From a virus, in IMG/VR virus record IMGVR_UViG_3300032315_001656, positions 1 through 29,760 of that record: a stretch of 29,760 nucleotides of DNA; one strand, given 5' to 3'. The translations under genes and the position numbers were made by a program. Below are positions 1-8,110 of this stretch, piece after piece. Position 1 is the first letter of the stretch, and every line of letters starts with the position of its first letter. Below the pieces are notes generated by a model, which was not told the origin of the DNA, did not search any database, and worked only from the letters and a program-made list of their open reading frames with translations.

Positions 1-588
1 CACCTCGGTCCTGAAGCTCTCGGTGGCCTGGGTGCGCGCCGCCTCGGCGATGGCGTCCTGGGCGGACTTGTCCACGGCCAGCAGCCCGTGCCGCAGCGCA
101 CCGGGCGGCATGGGGAACCGGCGGCCGGCCCAGTCGGTCTCCAGCGCCTCGCGTGCGCGTGCAGCGTCGGCCAGGGCGCGGTCCCTGGCGCGGTTCCAGA
201 GCTGCTGCTCGACGGCCACGTTGATGCCGGCGCCGCCCGTGGTCAGCGCCTTCTTCACCCAGCTCTGGGCGTCGTTGATGAACGAGTCGTCGGCGAAGTT
301 GTCGTCGATGAACTCGCGGTACAGGCCCGCAAGCTGGTCGATGACGCCGACGCTGGTCGCGTCGTACAGCGCCGATGCGGTCGCCGTCGTAAGGTTCGGC
401 AGCGTCGGCGCCGCAGGCATGGTCGGCGCCGTGACCCTGTCCGGCATCGCCGCCGTGGGCGCGGGCTGCGTGAGCGCGACAGCGTCGTTGGTCAGCTCGC
501 TGGCGTCAGCGCTCAGCTCCGTGGCCTTGATCCAGGCCCGGTTGATCATGTCGGGGACGATTGCCGCCGGCCCGGTGGTCACTGCCAT
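1..588 (-). CDS. Phage structural protein, N-terminal part (runs off left edge)
   Basis: The reading frame is open for 196 codons from an ATG at 588 to the window edge, with no stop. A GGAGG lies 8 bases upstream of the ATG, and the start is 2 bases past the stop of the preceding gene, so it is the next cistron of the late operon. The N-terminal 65 residues are rich in Ala, Thr and Pro (linker-like). The following residues are mainly helical and charged, with phrases such as LYREFIDDNF and AQSWVKKAL. I do not recognise a named family. Position after the fibre genes suggests a tail or virion component, possibly the start of a large helical internal or tail protein. The reading is clear; the function is inference. 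Confidence 0.75.
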   Translation of the reverse strand, partial: MAVTTGPAAIVPDMINRAWIKATELSADASELTNDAVALTQPAPTAAMPDRVTAPTMPAAPTLPNLTTATASALYDATSVGVIDQLAGLYREFIDDNFADDSFINDAQSWVKKALTTGGAGINVAVEQQLWNRARDRALADAARAREALETDWAGRRFPMPPGALRHGLLAVDKSAQDAIAEAARTQATESFRTEV

Positions 589-590
589 GT

Positions 591-2555
591 TCAGATCCTC
601 CGCTTGAATTCGGCGGCAAAGAACGAGACGCCGTCAATCTCGAAGTCCGCGCCGTCCTGGTTGACCAGCTCGAACGTGAAGTAGTTCGCCTGGAGGCCGC
701 GCCCCACGTCGAAGCGCTGCTGCGCCGCCGTCGTCGAGAAGTCGCGTGCCTCGTAGGTGTACGTGATGCCGTCGGCCGTCACGCGCAGCAGCAGCTTGCC
801 GGCCGAGCTGGCACCGACGTAGGCCCGCGCCATGTTCTTCATGGTCTTGGAGCCGAAGTCCTGCTGGCCGTACGACACGCTGGCCCTGATCGGCTGGCCG
901 TCGTCAGTGCTGCCTTCCAGCAGATACAGGCCGTCGCCTTTCAGCCCGAACGCCCGCCCGCCCAGCACGCCGAAGCTGTTGAATGGGTAGTTCTCGAACG
1001 TCGAGGTGGCGTTGTTGGCGAGGTTCACCACCCACACCTCGTTGGGCTGCTCGGACAGCGGGATGTCCGAGCCGACAGCGGCACTGGTCCGCATCAGCTC
1101 GGCGATGATCGACGACAGCACGACACTCGTGCTGGCCGCGCCAGACGAGTTCAGGCTTGCCTTGGCGATCATCGCCGCGGCGATGGTGGTGGCCATCGAG
1201 CCGGCGGTGTTCATCAGCACCACCAGCTCGCCGACGCCTGCGAGCGTCGTCTTGTTTCCGCCGTGGGTAAAGATGCGGTTCGAGTAGGCCGTCACAGTGA
1301 TGCCGTTGCGCACCTCGGTGGCGATGCCTTCATCCGCGCCGAACACCACCATCGACGGCGCCACCAGCGCAGCCGCCCCGCGGTTGCCCACCGAGGCGTT
1401 GAGCTTCGCTGCGCCAGCCCCCAGGTTCGCTCGGCCCACAGTGCCGACCAACGAACGCCCTTCGGTGCGGGGCCGCGGCATACGCACGCGGCCGAACGGG
1501 AATGTCGTGCCTGTGAAGTAGCCCGCGCTGACCTCCGCTCGCGGAAGGTTGAACGCAGCTTCCCCGATCACGTAGTTGCTGGCGCGCACCCGTGCGGCCG
1601 GCGTCGTCGCGTTGGCGCGGCGGGCGATACGCCCGGTCACGACGGGGCGCGGCGTGATGACCGCGCCGCCGATCTTCACGCTGCCCTGCCCTGCCTTCAG
1701 CGCTGCGGCGGGGCCTACGAGGTTGGCGCCGTCGTACTGCGTGACCTCCAGGCCATCGACCCAGGCGCCCGGGTCGAAGATGGCCGCACCGAGCGACCAC
1801 ACCTGTGAGCCCCTACCCCACAGAGGCGCCGAGGCGTAGCTGAAGGACGCGAGCACTGTCCCGCCCCGCTTGAACTTCACCACGTCATTCAGCAGCTCAA
1901 CCTCAAACAGCGTGGTCTCCGAGAACGGGGTCGAGAAGCCCGCGCTGACCCCGCTGAGGGTTTCGAGGCTCCCTGCGCCGCCGTTCGGGTCGATGCCGCC
2001 GATCACGGTGCCGAAGCTGCCGCCGAACGCCCCGAAGTTGAACCCCCAGAACGCTTCGCGGTGGTCGGTCGCGTCAGCCCCCTGCTGGATGCCGACGCGC
2101 ATCTTGCCGTCGGGCTTCACGCGGAAGCGCACGCGTCCGTTCAAGTAGAACGCGGTCTTGGACATTGCGCCGGCGTCCCAGCCGGGCGAGTACGAAGTCC
2201 TGGTCGTGGCGTCTTGCCCCACCGCGGCCAGCACCTCACGCGGAACCTTGAAGTCGGCGCATACGAAGCCGAGGTCGTCGCCCGGGGGGACGATGCTCGT
2301 GGTGAAGTAGGCGTCGCGGGCCGTGGTCGGGCCGGTCGCCTGGAGTTGGGTGTAGTCGAGGTCGCGGTACTCGTACTTCCCGTTCACCACGCTGCCGGGC
2401 GCGGCGCGCAGCAGAGGCTTCGGATACCAGCCGCAGAGGCGCACCACCCCGTAGGCCACGCCGGGGAACACACGCGGCTTGCCGGGGACGGTCGTCTCCA
2501 TCCCGGTCCGGCGGTAGAGGCGGACGCCGTCTTCGTCGAGCTGTTGGGTTGTCAT
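591..2555 (-). CDS. Large virion/tail appendage protein
   Basis: A 654-residue protein. The ATG at 2555 is chosen because it forms an ATGA overlap with the stop of the upstream gene; the frame is open further upstream, but that part lies over the preceding gene. The N-terminal third (FKVPREVLAAVG, YLNGRVRFRVKPDGKMRVGI, FEVELLNDVVKFKRGG) reads as beta-sandwich, lectin-like sequence. The centre is Ala/Gly/Val-rich. The C-terminal part, from about NEVWVVNLANNATSTFENYP, reads as a beta-rich virion domain of a kind I recall from tail genes of Proteobacteria phages. No enzymatic motif is seen. It lies at the end of the fibre cluster, so a role in the tail tip or host contact is likely but inferred. 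Confidence 0.75.
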   Translation of the reverse strand: MTTQQLDEDGVRLYRRTGMETTVPGKPRVFPGVAYGVVRLCGWYPKPLLRAAPGSVVNGKYEYRDLDYTQLQATGPTTARDAYFTTSIVPPGDDLGFVCADFKVPREVLAAVGQDATTRTSYSPGWDAGAMSKTAFYLNGRVRFRVKPDGKMRVGIQQGADATDHREAFWGFNFGAFGGSFGTVIGGIDPNGGAGSLETLSGVSAGFSTPFSETTLFEVELLNDVVKFKRGGTVLASFSYASAPLWGRGSQVWSLGAAIFDPGAWVDGLEVTQYDGANLVGPAAALKAGQGSVKIGGAVITPRPVVTGRIARRANATTPAARVRASNYVIGEAAFNLPRAEVSAGYFTGTTFPFGRVRMPRPRTEGRSLVGTVGRANLGAGAAKLNASVGNRGAAALVAPSMVVFGADEGIATEVRNGITVTAYSNRIFTHGGNKTTLAGVGELVVLMNTAGSMATTIAAAMIAKASLNSSGAASTSVVLSSIIAELMRTSAAVGSDIPLSEQPNEVWVVNLANNATSTFENYPFNSFGVLGGRAFGLKGDGLYLLEGSTDDGQPIRASVSYGQQDFGSKTMKNMARAYVGASSAGKLLLRVTADGITYTYEARDFSTTAAQQRFDVGRGLQANYFTFELVNQDGADFEIDGVSFFAAEFKRRI

Positions 2556-4258
2556 GGCTTGTTGAACTCGTCGGGGAGCTGCGGGTACAGCGGCCGGGAC
2601 CGAGGCGCCCAGGTGAGCGCTTCGAGCCAAGGCGTGATGGTGGCGGTGCTGACAGACTCCGTGATCGGCCCCAGGTCAGTGAACGTGGAGAAGTTGCCGT
2701 CTGTCTTGAAGCAGTGGAGCTGTTTGACTGCCCCCGCCGTAACGGTCTTGGCGATCAGGATTGTGCCGGGCTCGTCTTCGTTCAGGTATGGCGCCGTCGT
2801 CGTGAAGTACCTCACCCCCTGAAGGTTAGGTGGCAGATCGACCTCCGACCAAGATGAGCCGTAGTTGCGGGTGATGCGCAGCTTGTGCCCCGTTTCGTAC
2901 CAGACCGGCAGCGCGCAGCATCCGGGGCCGAAGCAGTAGTTGGCCGGTGCTCGCTGGAAGCTGTCGTAGTCGGTCACGAACTGGGGGCCGTCGGACAGCC
3001 TTCCGTCGGAGAACGCCACCAGGAGGGCGGACGTGGTGTCGTAGCCCCAAGTGAGTCGGGTGAAGCCCCCACCCTCGAAGAGGAAGCACATCGTGCCGAG
3101 CGTGCTCGGCGGGGTGACGATGAGGTTGTTGGCGAGGAACAGAGACTTGCCGTTGCCGAGGTAGACGAAGAACGAGAACGCGGCAAGGCGGGCCAGCGGC
3201 TCAGCGGTGTAGAGCGGCTCGGTCGACAGCACGGCGGTCGTGAAGATGTCCACGGTCGCGGGGGTCGTCGTCTGGGGGATGTACGACGACAAGAACCCGG
3301 TGCCGATCTGGCTCCAGGTGTCGCCGTGGTCGGTCGAGTGGAGGAAGTACGGGGCGACTCGGTTCGCGGTCGTGCTGAAGACAGCGGGCGCACCCGGGAC
3401 GTACACGTCGTTCTCGTCGAAGCCGCCCATCGTGCCGGCGGAAGTCTGGATTGTCCGGTCGTGGACCGCGACGAGCCCCGTGAGCTGCCCCGGCCCGGTG
3501 ACAAACAGCTTGCCCCCAAGGTGTCCGCGCAGGTCGCCGGAGTTCTCCGGCGTCGTCGTGAGGACGAAGCCGCTCACCGTGTCGTACAGGTGAACTCGCG
3601 GCATGCAGGGAAAGAGGGCCGGGCTCTGCGCGGTCGTCGTGTTTCCTGCGGAGCCCGTGCTGGGCAGCACGGCGCCTGGGGCCGGCGGTGATTCGTAGGA
3701 CAGCCAGTATTGGTAGACCGCCGGCATCTTGCTGGAGAACCCCCAGCGGTAGGACTGCCTGTCGTCGTCCCAGCCGGTCGCAAAGGCGCTGAGGGCGACT
3801 TCCCCCTCGACCCACTCGAAGCCGCGCCGGCCGCGCCGGCCGCGCCGGACGACTGACGCGATGGAGGATGCCGGCAGAGCCAGCCCGGCGCCGACGTTCA
3901 CGGCCACGTAGCCCTTCCCCATGAAGAGCAGTTGCGGGGCCCGCCACGCCTCGTCGCCGCCCGGCGGCGTGGGGTAGTTCTTCCCCCTACGGCCCGCCTT
4001 CGAGAGCCTCACCGACTTGACGATGCGGTCGTTGAACCCGGAGGAATACGTGCCCTGGAGCACCATGATGTCGCCCTTGTCGGCGGCGGGCTCTTCCTCG
4101 TCGGTGATGACCTCGCTGAAGAGCCCGCGCTTCCTGGCGGTGTAGCCGACGCCGCGTGCTCGCAGGTACGGCGCCTCGGTGCCGTCAAGCGCCCGCAGCT
4201 TCGCTTCACCGGCCGGCGTTGCGGCGGTGAGCGTGCTGCGGAGCTTAGGGAACTTCAT
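2552..4258 (-). CDS. BNR/Asp-box-containing tail protein (sialidase-like propeller)
   Basis: A 568-residue protein. One Asp-box (consensus SxDxGxTW) is exact: STDHGDTW at residues 308-315. A degenerate copy, TRNYGSSW, is at 463-470. Asp-boxes sit in the beta-hairpins of sialidase-like and related beta-propellers, so the C-terminal two thirds may be a propeller that binds or trims surface glycans. Catalytic sialidase residues cannot be assigned by eye. Residues 138-146 are three Arg-Arg-Gly triplets encoded by a 9-base tandem repeat. The gene overlaps the upstream gene by 14 bases and the downstream one by ATGA. There is no clear Shine-Dalgarno site, so translation is probably coupled. Virion location is inferred from context. 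Confidence 0.75.
   Translation of the reverse strand: MKFPKLRSTLTAATPAGEAKLRALDGTEAPYLRARGVGYTARKRGLFSEVITDEEEPAADKGDIMVLQGTYSSGFNDRIVKSVRLSKAGRRGKNYPTPPGGDEAWRAPQLLFMGKGYVAVNVGAGLALPASSIASVVRRGRRGRRGFEWVEGEVALSAFATGWDDDRQSYRWGFSSKMPAVYQYWLSYESPPAPGAVLPSTGSAGNTTTAQSPALFPCMPRVHLYDTVSGFVLTTTPENSGDLRGHLGGKLFVTGPGQLTGLVAVHDRTIQTSAGTMGGFDENDVYVPGAPAVFSTTANRVAPYFLHSTDHGDTWSQIGTGFLSSYIPQTTTPATVDIFTTAVLSTEPLYTAEPLARLAAFSFFVYLGNGKSLFLANNLIVTPPSTLGTMCFLFEGGGFTRLTWGYDTTSALLVAFSDGRLSDGPQFVTDYDSFQRAPANYCFGPGCCALPVWYETGHKLRITRNYGSSWSEVDLPPNLQGVRYFTTTAPYLNEDEPGTILIAKTVTAGAVKQLHCFKTDGNFSTFTDLGPITESVSTATITPWLEALTWAPRSRPLYPQLPDEFNKP
3822..3848. repeat. Tandem 9-base repeat, three perfect units
   Basis: The unit CCGCGCCGG occurs three times head to tail, in frame in the Asp-box protein, and encodes Arg-Arg-Gly three times. 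The length (9 bases) allows copy changes by slippage without a frameshift. Confidence 0.9.
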
Positions 4259-5744
4259 AGGTCGTCTTGAAGCCGGTCCAGAACACGGAGGTGCCCAGCA
4301 GCTTCGGCTCGTTGCCGGGGCCGGGGGGGTTCAGCGCGGCCGCAAGGTCAGACTCAGTAGGCAGCGCGCCGGACGAGCTTTGGGCGCCGCTGACCTTGAG
4401 GCGCTTTACGACTGGGCGCGGGTTGGTGAACAACGTACCGAGGATTCGCGGTATGACGTTGAGCGACCACCCGATCAACTCGACCTTGCCGTCGGCCGTC
4501 CGCGCTAGGTAATCGGTAGAGACGCCAGTCGATGCCCCGATCAGGGAGTTGGCCACGTAGAGGCGCAGCTCGGTAGGCCACAGCTCAAGCCGAAGCGGCA
4601 ACCCTCCAACCGAGATGCTCGATGGGTCGAAGGCAAGGCCGTAGTTCGGCCTCGGGCCGTCGTACGTCGGCCCGCCGGGTGTCCAGAACGTCTGCACGCT
4701 CCCGTCGGCCTCTATTGCCGCACTGGCTTGCGCAAACGGAATTCCTGAAGACGTCGCAAACGCAAAGCCCACGCTGAATGCAGTAAATCCTGGTGGGATC
4801 AGGACTTCGAGTACGGCCGGCAAGTCTGTGAATCTCGCGGCGTTTGAAGTCGGGATGCAGTGCGCTAAGAGTAAGGCTTCTTCGTCTACCCGACTCACGC
4901 CGGTGGCCGTCAGTCCGTTTGAGCCCCCGCGCATCCAGTGCGGGAAGGCTTCGGGCGCCGGCCAGAAGGTCGCGCTAGTGTTCTCCTCGCATACCCAGGT
5001 CGCGCTGGCGAGCGGGCCGGTCTCGCCGTGCGATCCATTCAGGTTGATGGCCGTCCCGAAGTTGTCGGAGAACAGCACTTTCAGGTCCGAGTCAGAGGTA
5101 GGCGCCGGCTGGGTCGGCACGCCGCTGCCCAGCGCGCCGCTCGACACCTCGGTCTGGAGGTGCAAGTAGTTGAGCGCGACCGGCGATGCGCCGGGGGTGT
5201 AGCCGTCGCTGCCCAGGTAGCCGGGGTATCCGACGCGCAGCGAAGTGATGGGCGTGCCCGACATGACGCCCGAGCCGCGGGTGTAGACCAGCGAGTCGTT
5301 CACGTAGAACCGCATGGCCGCCGTGGTGACTTCGATGCGCACCACAACCAGGCCGGAGCCGGGGGCCGTCGCCGTGAAGTTGTGCGGCGTCTGGAACGCA
5401 CCCACGACGGCCCGGCCCGACCCGCTGGCCTGCACGGTGATGCCGGCGTAATCCGACTCGAAGTCGAACGAGATGTCCATCAGGCCGCCGGGCAGCATGC
5501 TGCCTTCGACCACCGTCACGCCGCCGCCAGCGCTGGTGTGGACGGGCGATACGCCGTCCGTGTCCAGCGTGGCGGAGCGGACCGTTCCACTCATGGTCAC
5601 CGTGGTGCCGGAGGTCGTCCGCGTGAACACGCCGGACTCACTGGCCGTCCACCCTGCTGACCCGACGCCCGTGAGCGTGCCCGGCCCGGTGCCCGCCAAC
5701 GCACCGCTGCCGCGGAAACTTTCGAGGATGACGGCGGTCGTCAT
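4245..5744 (-). CDS. Lectin-like (LamG/jelly-roll) phage structural protein
   Basis: A 499-residue protein starting at the ATG at 5744, 11 bases after the stop of the upstream gene. It is low in charge and rich in Gly, Ser and Thr. It contains concanavalin/LamG-like strand patterns: DISFDFESDYAGITVQA, then LVVVRIEVTTAAMRFYVND followed by SLVYTRGSG. A second beta-rich region (FAFATSSGIPFAQASAAIE and PLRLELWPTELRLYVANSL) repeats the same strand grammar in the C-terminal half, so the protein may hold two related sandwich domains. The family is not recognised by name. Its place among fibre genes suggests a receptor-binding or tail-decorating protein. The C-terminus overlaps the next gene by 14 bases. 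Confidence 0.75.
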   Translation of the reverse strand: MTTAVILESFRGSGALAGTGPGTLTGVGSAGWTASESGVFTRTTSGTTVTMSGTVRSATLDTDGVSPVHTSAGGGVTVVEGSMLPGGLMDISFDFESDYAGITVQASGSGRAVVGAFQTPHNFTATAPGSGLVVVRIEVTTAAMRFYVNDSLVYTRGSGVMSGTPITSLRVGYPGYLGSDGYTPGASPVALNYLHLQTEVSSGALGSGVPTQPAPTSDSDLKVLFSDNFGTAINLNGSHGETGPLASATWVCEENTSATFWPAPEAFPHWMRGGSNGLTATGVSRVDEEALLLAHCIPTSNAARFTDLPAVLEVLIPPGFTAFSVGFAFATSSGIPFAQASAAIEADGSVQTFWTPGGPTYDGPRPNYGLAFDPSSISVGGLPLRLELWPTELRLYVANSLIGASTGVSTDYLARTADGKVELIGWSLNVIPRILGTLFTNPRPVVKRLKVSGAQSSSGALPTESDLAAALNPPGPGNEPKLLGTSVFWTGFKTTYEVP

Positions 5745-5755
5745 GGCGCGTCAGG

Positions 5756-6196
5756 TCAAGCGGCGGGGATCGTGAACGAGTAGTAGTCGATGGTCTGCGG
5801 GGCGCCCGAGGTCAGCGTGGTCGAGCTGAGGTTCAGGTCCGCACCCACCGTCGCGACGGTGCCCTGGATGCGTGCCTGGGTGGTCGACGAAGTGCCGTCG
5901 TCGCCGGCCGCCACGTGCCGGAAGTACGTGGCCGTGCCGGTCGCGGCGTTGTTGCCGCTCCAGGTCTCGCCCGGCGCTTTCGACAGCACGCCGGCTGCGG
6001 CCGCGGTGTCGAAGTTGATGCCGGTGCCGGCGCTGGCCAGCGAGATGGTGCAGAGCAGCAGGCCGGTCACCGCCGCGTCGGCATCGACCGGCGGCGAGCC
6101 GCTGTAGATGCGGATCAGGCCGCCGGCCAGGATCGACTTCACCGAGCCGGTGTCGGCCATCTTGTTGCGCATGCCAGTGGAGAGCTTGATGGGCAT
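5756..6196 (-). CDS. Small phage structural protein
   Basis: A 146-residue protein with a good ribosome site (AAGGAA, 6 bases before the ATG at 6196). The N-terminus (KLSTGMRNKMADTGSVKSIL) is followed by GLIRIYSGSPPVDADAAVTG. This layout is one I recall from small virion-associated proteins in Proteobacteria phages: first a short basic segment, then a statement-like beta strand with IYSGSPP. The rest is a Thr/Ser/Ala-rich beta domain. No enzymatic motif. It probably belongs to the tail or fibre assembly, as do its neighbours; the exact role is unknown. Confidence 0.75.
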   Translation of the reverse strand: MPIKLSTGMRNKMADTGSVKSILAGGLIRIYSGSPPVDADAAVTGLLLCTISLASAGTGINFDTAAAAGVLSKAPGETWSGNNAATGTATYFRHVAAGDDGTSSTTQARIQGTVATVGADLNLSSTTLTSGAPQTIDYYSFTIPAA

Positions 6197-6206
6197 GATG
6201 TTTCCT

Positions 6207-6704
6207 TCAGGTGGAGGTGAGGGTCATGCCGGCGGTCACCCGAAGGATGCTGCCGGAGTCGAGGACGCGGGGCGAGCTGAACCGCACCACGGAGATGAGG
6301 ACGCCGGTCGTGGCGCCCTTGGCCGGTGCTGACGACAGGAAGCCGCCGTACACCGTCTTGGTGGCGTTGAACTCGAACTCGGCTCGCGCCGCGCTGTTGT
6401 CCACCACGCCAGCCGCCACGCTGCCGGGGGTCCACGTCTTGCGCGTGGTGCCCACGTACGTCGTGCATTCGACGGCCAAGCTCGGCAGCAGCGCTGCGGT
6501 GTCGCCGATCACGGGCGTGTAGTTGCCCTCGTAGAGGCCGGCGTACCAAGTCGTGACTTGGCTGGCCCCGACGAGCGTCACGCCGAGCATGTGGTTCACG
6601 CCCTCGGTCGGCATCAGGTTGTAGACCTCTTCGGAGTCGACAACGACTCCATCCTTCAGCACCTCGATGAGGTACTTGAAGCCGCCATGCAGCTTGGTGT
6701 TCAT
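6207..6704 (-). CDS. Phage structural protein, partner of the neighbouring small gene
   Basis: A 165-residue protein. The ATG at 6704 overlaps the upstream stop as ATGA and has AGGGGAA upstream, so the longer open frame is rejected. The protein starts MNTKLHGGFKYLIEVLKDG and continues with YAGLYEGNYTPVIGDTAA, a beta-rich pattern without catalytic signature. It ends 10 bases before the 146-residue gene. Similar paired small genes occur in the tail regions of other phages, so a joint structural role is likely, but I cannot name the family. Confidence 0.75.
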   Translation of the reverse strand: MNTKLHGGFKYLIEVLKDGVVVDSEEVYNLMPTEGVNHMLGVTLVGASQVTTWYAGLYEGNYTPVIGDTAALLPSLAVECTTYVGTTRKTWTPGSVAAGVVDNSAARAEFEFNATKTVYGGFLSSAPAKGATTGVLISVVRFSSPRVLDSGSILRVTAGMTLTST

Positions 6705-7963
6705 GTCGTTCCCCTGCGGATCACTTCCGCGTCCATGTAGCTGCGTGCAGCAGCGGATGCGCCCTCGGCGCCGAAGAGGCTCGATGCCACGAGCCGCTGT
6801 CCGTCTTGCTCCTGAACCAGAGTTGCCGCCGACGCGGCACGGCCAACCGCCACGTTCTCGTCTTGCAGCAGCTCCACCTCGCCGGTCGATGAGCCCTTGG
6901 CGATGCCCTTGGGCGTCATCCACACGCAGTCTTGTTTGTGCGGCAGGTACGTGCCGGACCCGAACACCGCGGTGTAGGGCGCGACCGTCTTCAGTTCGGC
7001 GGCGGCGATGTCGCCGGCCAGCCAGTAGGTCGCATCCGCCACCACGTACATGCCGCCGTCGCACGGCTCCATGACGGTGATCGGGGTGGGGAACCGGACG
7101 TAGTTCTTGGCCGGCGTGCAGAGCGCGGGCGAGTACACGTCGCTGTACCAGAGCACAGTGCCTGCGGCGGCGTACAGCCGCGAGGCGTGGTAGCGCAGGA
7201 TCGACGCGGCCGGCAGTGCGCGGCGCAGGTACGTCGTGGCCTGCATGCCCGAGCCGCTGAGCTGCGTGATCGTGGCGGTCGTGGCCGGGGCGAGCTGCTG
7301 CACCTCGGCGTACATCGTCGAGCCGCCGGACTGGCTCACGTAGATGACCAGCACCGTCGCGCCAGACGGCCAGGACGCGGGCAGGCCGCTGACAGTGATC
7401 GTGCCGCCGCTGGACACGCTGACCAGTTGGGCCGGCGTGCAGCCGGACAGCTCGAACTGGTCGTTGCCGTAGGCGAAGGCGATCTGGTAGACCCCGGCGG
7501 TCAGCGCGCCGCCGGTGCCGGCCGCGACGAGTGGCTGGGCGGCCAGCTCCGGCACGCCGAACACGCGGATGCCGTCCAGGCCGACACAGCGGTTCGTGAT
7601 GCCGTCGCTGAAGACCACGTCCGTGCCGACCTCGGCGTAGGTCAGCGACCGGCCGCGCACGAGGTCTGCTGTGACGGCATCACGTGTCAGCCCGCCGCCG
7701 CCCGTGCGCACGCGGTACAGCGTCGGGCCGTCGGCGTAGAACCCCACATCGTTGCGCCCGACCCAGAACGAGCGGCAGTCGTCGCCGGGGAACTGCTCGG
7801 TGTAGCCGCCGCGCCGCTTCAGGCTGCCCGACTCGCTGACGATGACGTTCGGCGCCGAGCGCACGAATGCGCCGCTCTTCGTGCGCAGACGGAAGTCCGG
7901 GCGACGGTTGTTCAGCCCCAGCATGACGCTGAGGTTGACTTCGAGTTCGCGGCCTGTGGTCAC
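6701..7963 (-). CDS. Tail/connector protein with propeller-like repeats
   Basis: A 420-residue protein with a GTG start at 7963. The start is uncertain: there is no Shine-Dalgarno site, and an in-frame ATG at 7924 is the alternative. The N-terminus (NNRRPDFRLRTKSGAFVRSAPN) resembles the opening of tail-nozzle and stabilisation-type proteins. Repeated short strand pairs follow (FYADGPTLYRVRTGG, LYAAAGTVLWYSDVYSP, GGMYVVADATYWLAG), as in a beta-propeller. By analogy with P22 gp10- or T7 gp12-like nozzle proteins it may be a tail-tube component, but this is a fold-level guess. It is the first gene after a terminator and a motif site, so it probably heads its own transcript. Confidence 0.7.
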   Translation of the reverse strand: MTTGRELEVNLSVMLGLNNRRPDFRLRTKSGAFVRSAPNVIVSESGSLKRRGGYTEQFPGDDCRSFWVGRNDVGFYADGPTLYRVRTGGGGLTRDAVTADLVRGRSLTYAEVGTDVVFSDGITNRCVGLDGIRVFGVPELAAQPLVAAGTGGALTAGVYQIAFAYGNDQFELSGCTPAQLVSVSSGGTITVSGLPASWPSGATVLVIYVSQSGGSTMYAEVQQLAPATTATITQLSGSGMQATTYLRRALPAASILRYHASRLYAAAGTVLWYSDVYSPALCTPAKNYVRFPTPITVMEPCDGGMYVVADATYWLAGDIAAAELKTVAPYTAVFGSGTYLPHKQDCVWMTPKGIAKGSSTGEVELLQDENVAVGRAASAATLVQEQDGQRLVASSLFGAEGASAAARSYMDAEVIRRGTT

Positions 7964-7975
7964 GTTCGGATTCTA
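7964..7975 (-). promoter_or_regulatory. TAGAATCCGAAC element touching the start codon
   Basis: Twelve bases identical to those just upstream of the HNH gene start (24650-24661). TAGAAT resembles a sigma70 -10 box; transcription would then begin at or near the start codon. No convincing -35 is seen at this copy. Confidence 0.4.
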
Positions 7976-7983
7976 GTCGTACG

Positions 7984-7998
7984 TCGATCCAAAAAAGA
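7984..7998 (-). promoter_or_regulatory. Motif-family site a (candidate promoter/operator)
   Basis: Minus-strand TCTTTTTTGGATCGA, partly shared with the T-tract of the terminator just upstream and 20 bases before the GTG at 7963. It matches 13 of 14 positions in the core of site f (TCTATTTTGGATCG). A second element, TAGAATCCGAAC, follows and touches the start codon. Confidence 0.45.
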
Positions 7999-8039
7999 GG
8001 TGCGCCCGCAGCCGGTAGGAGTAGCTCGACTGCGGGCGC
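7991..8039 (-). terminator. Rho-independent terminator (minus strand)
   Basis: Perfect 9-base arms (8002-8010 and 8031-8039) form a GC-rich hairpin read on the minus strand, followed within a few bases by six T (7991-7996). It lies downstream of the 704-residue fibre gene and separates it from the gene starting at 7963. Confidence 0.85.
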
Positions 8040-8110
8040 GGTGGCGGGTTGGTTCCAAGCAAGGACTCGGTTGCGGCCTGCACCCACCACTAACTCAACG
8101 GCCGCGAAAT

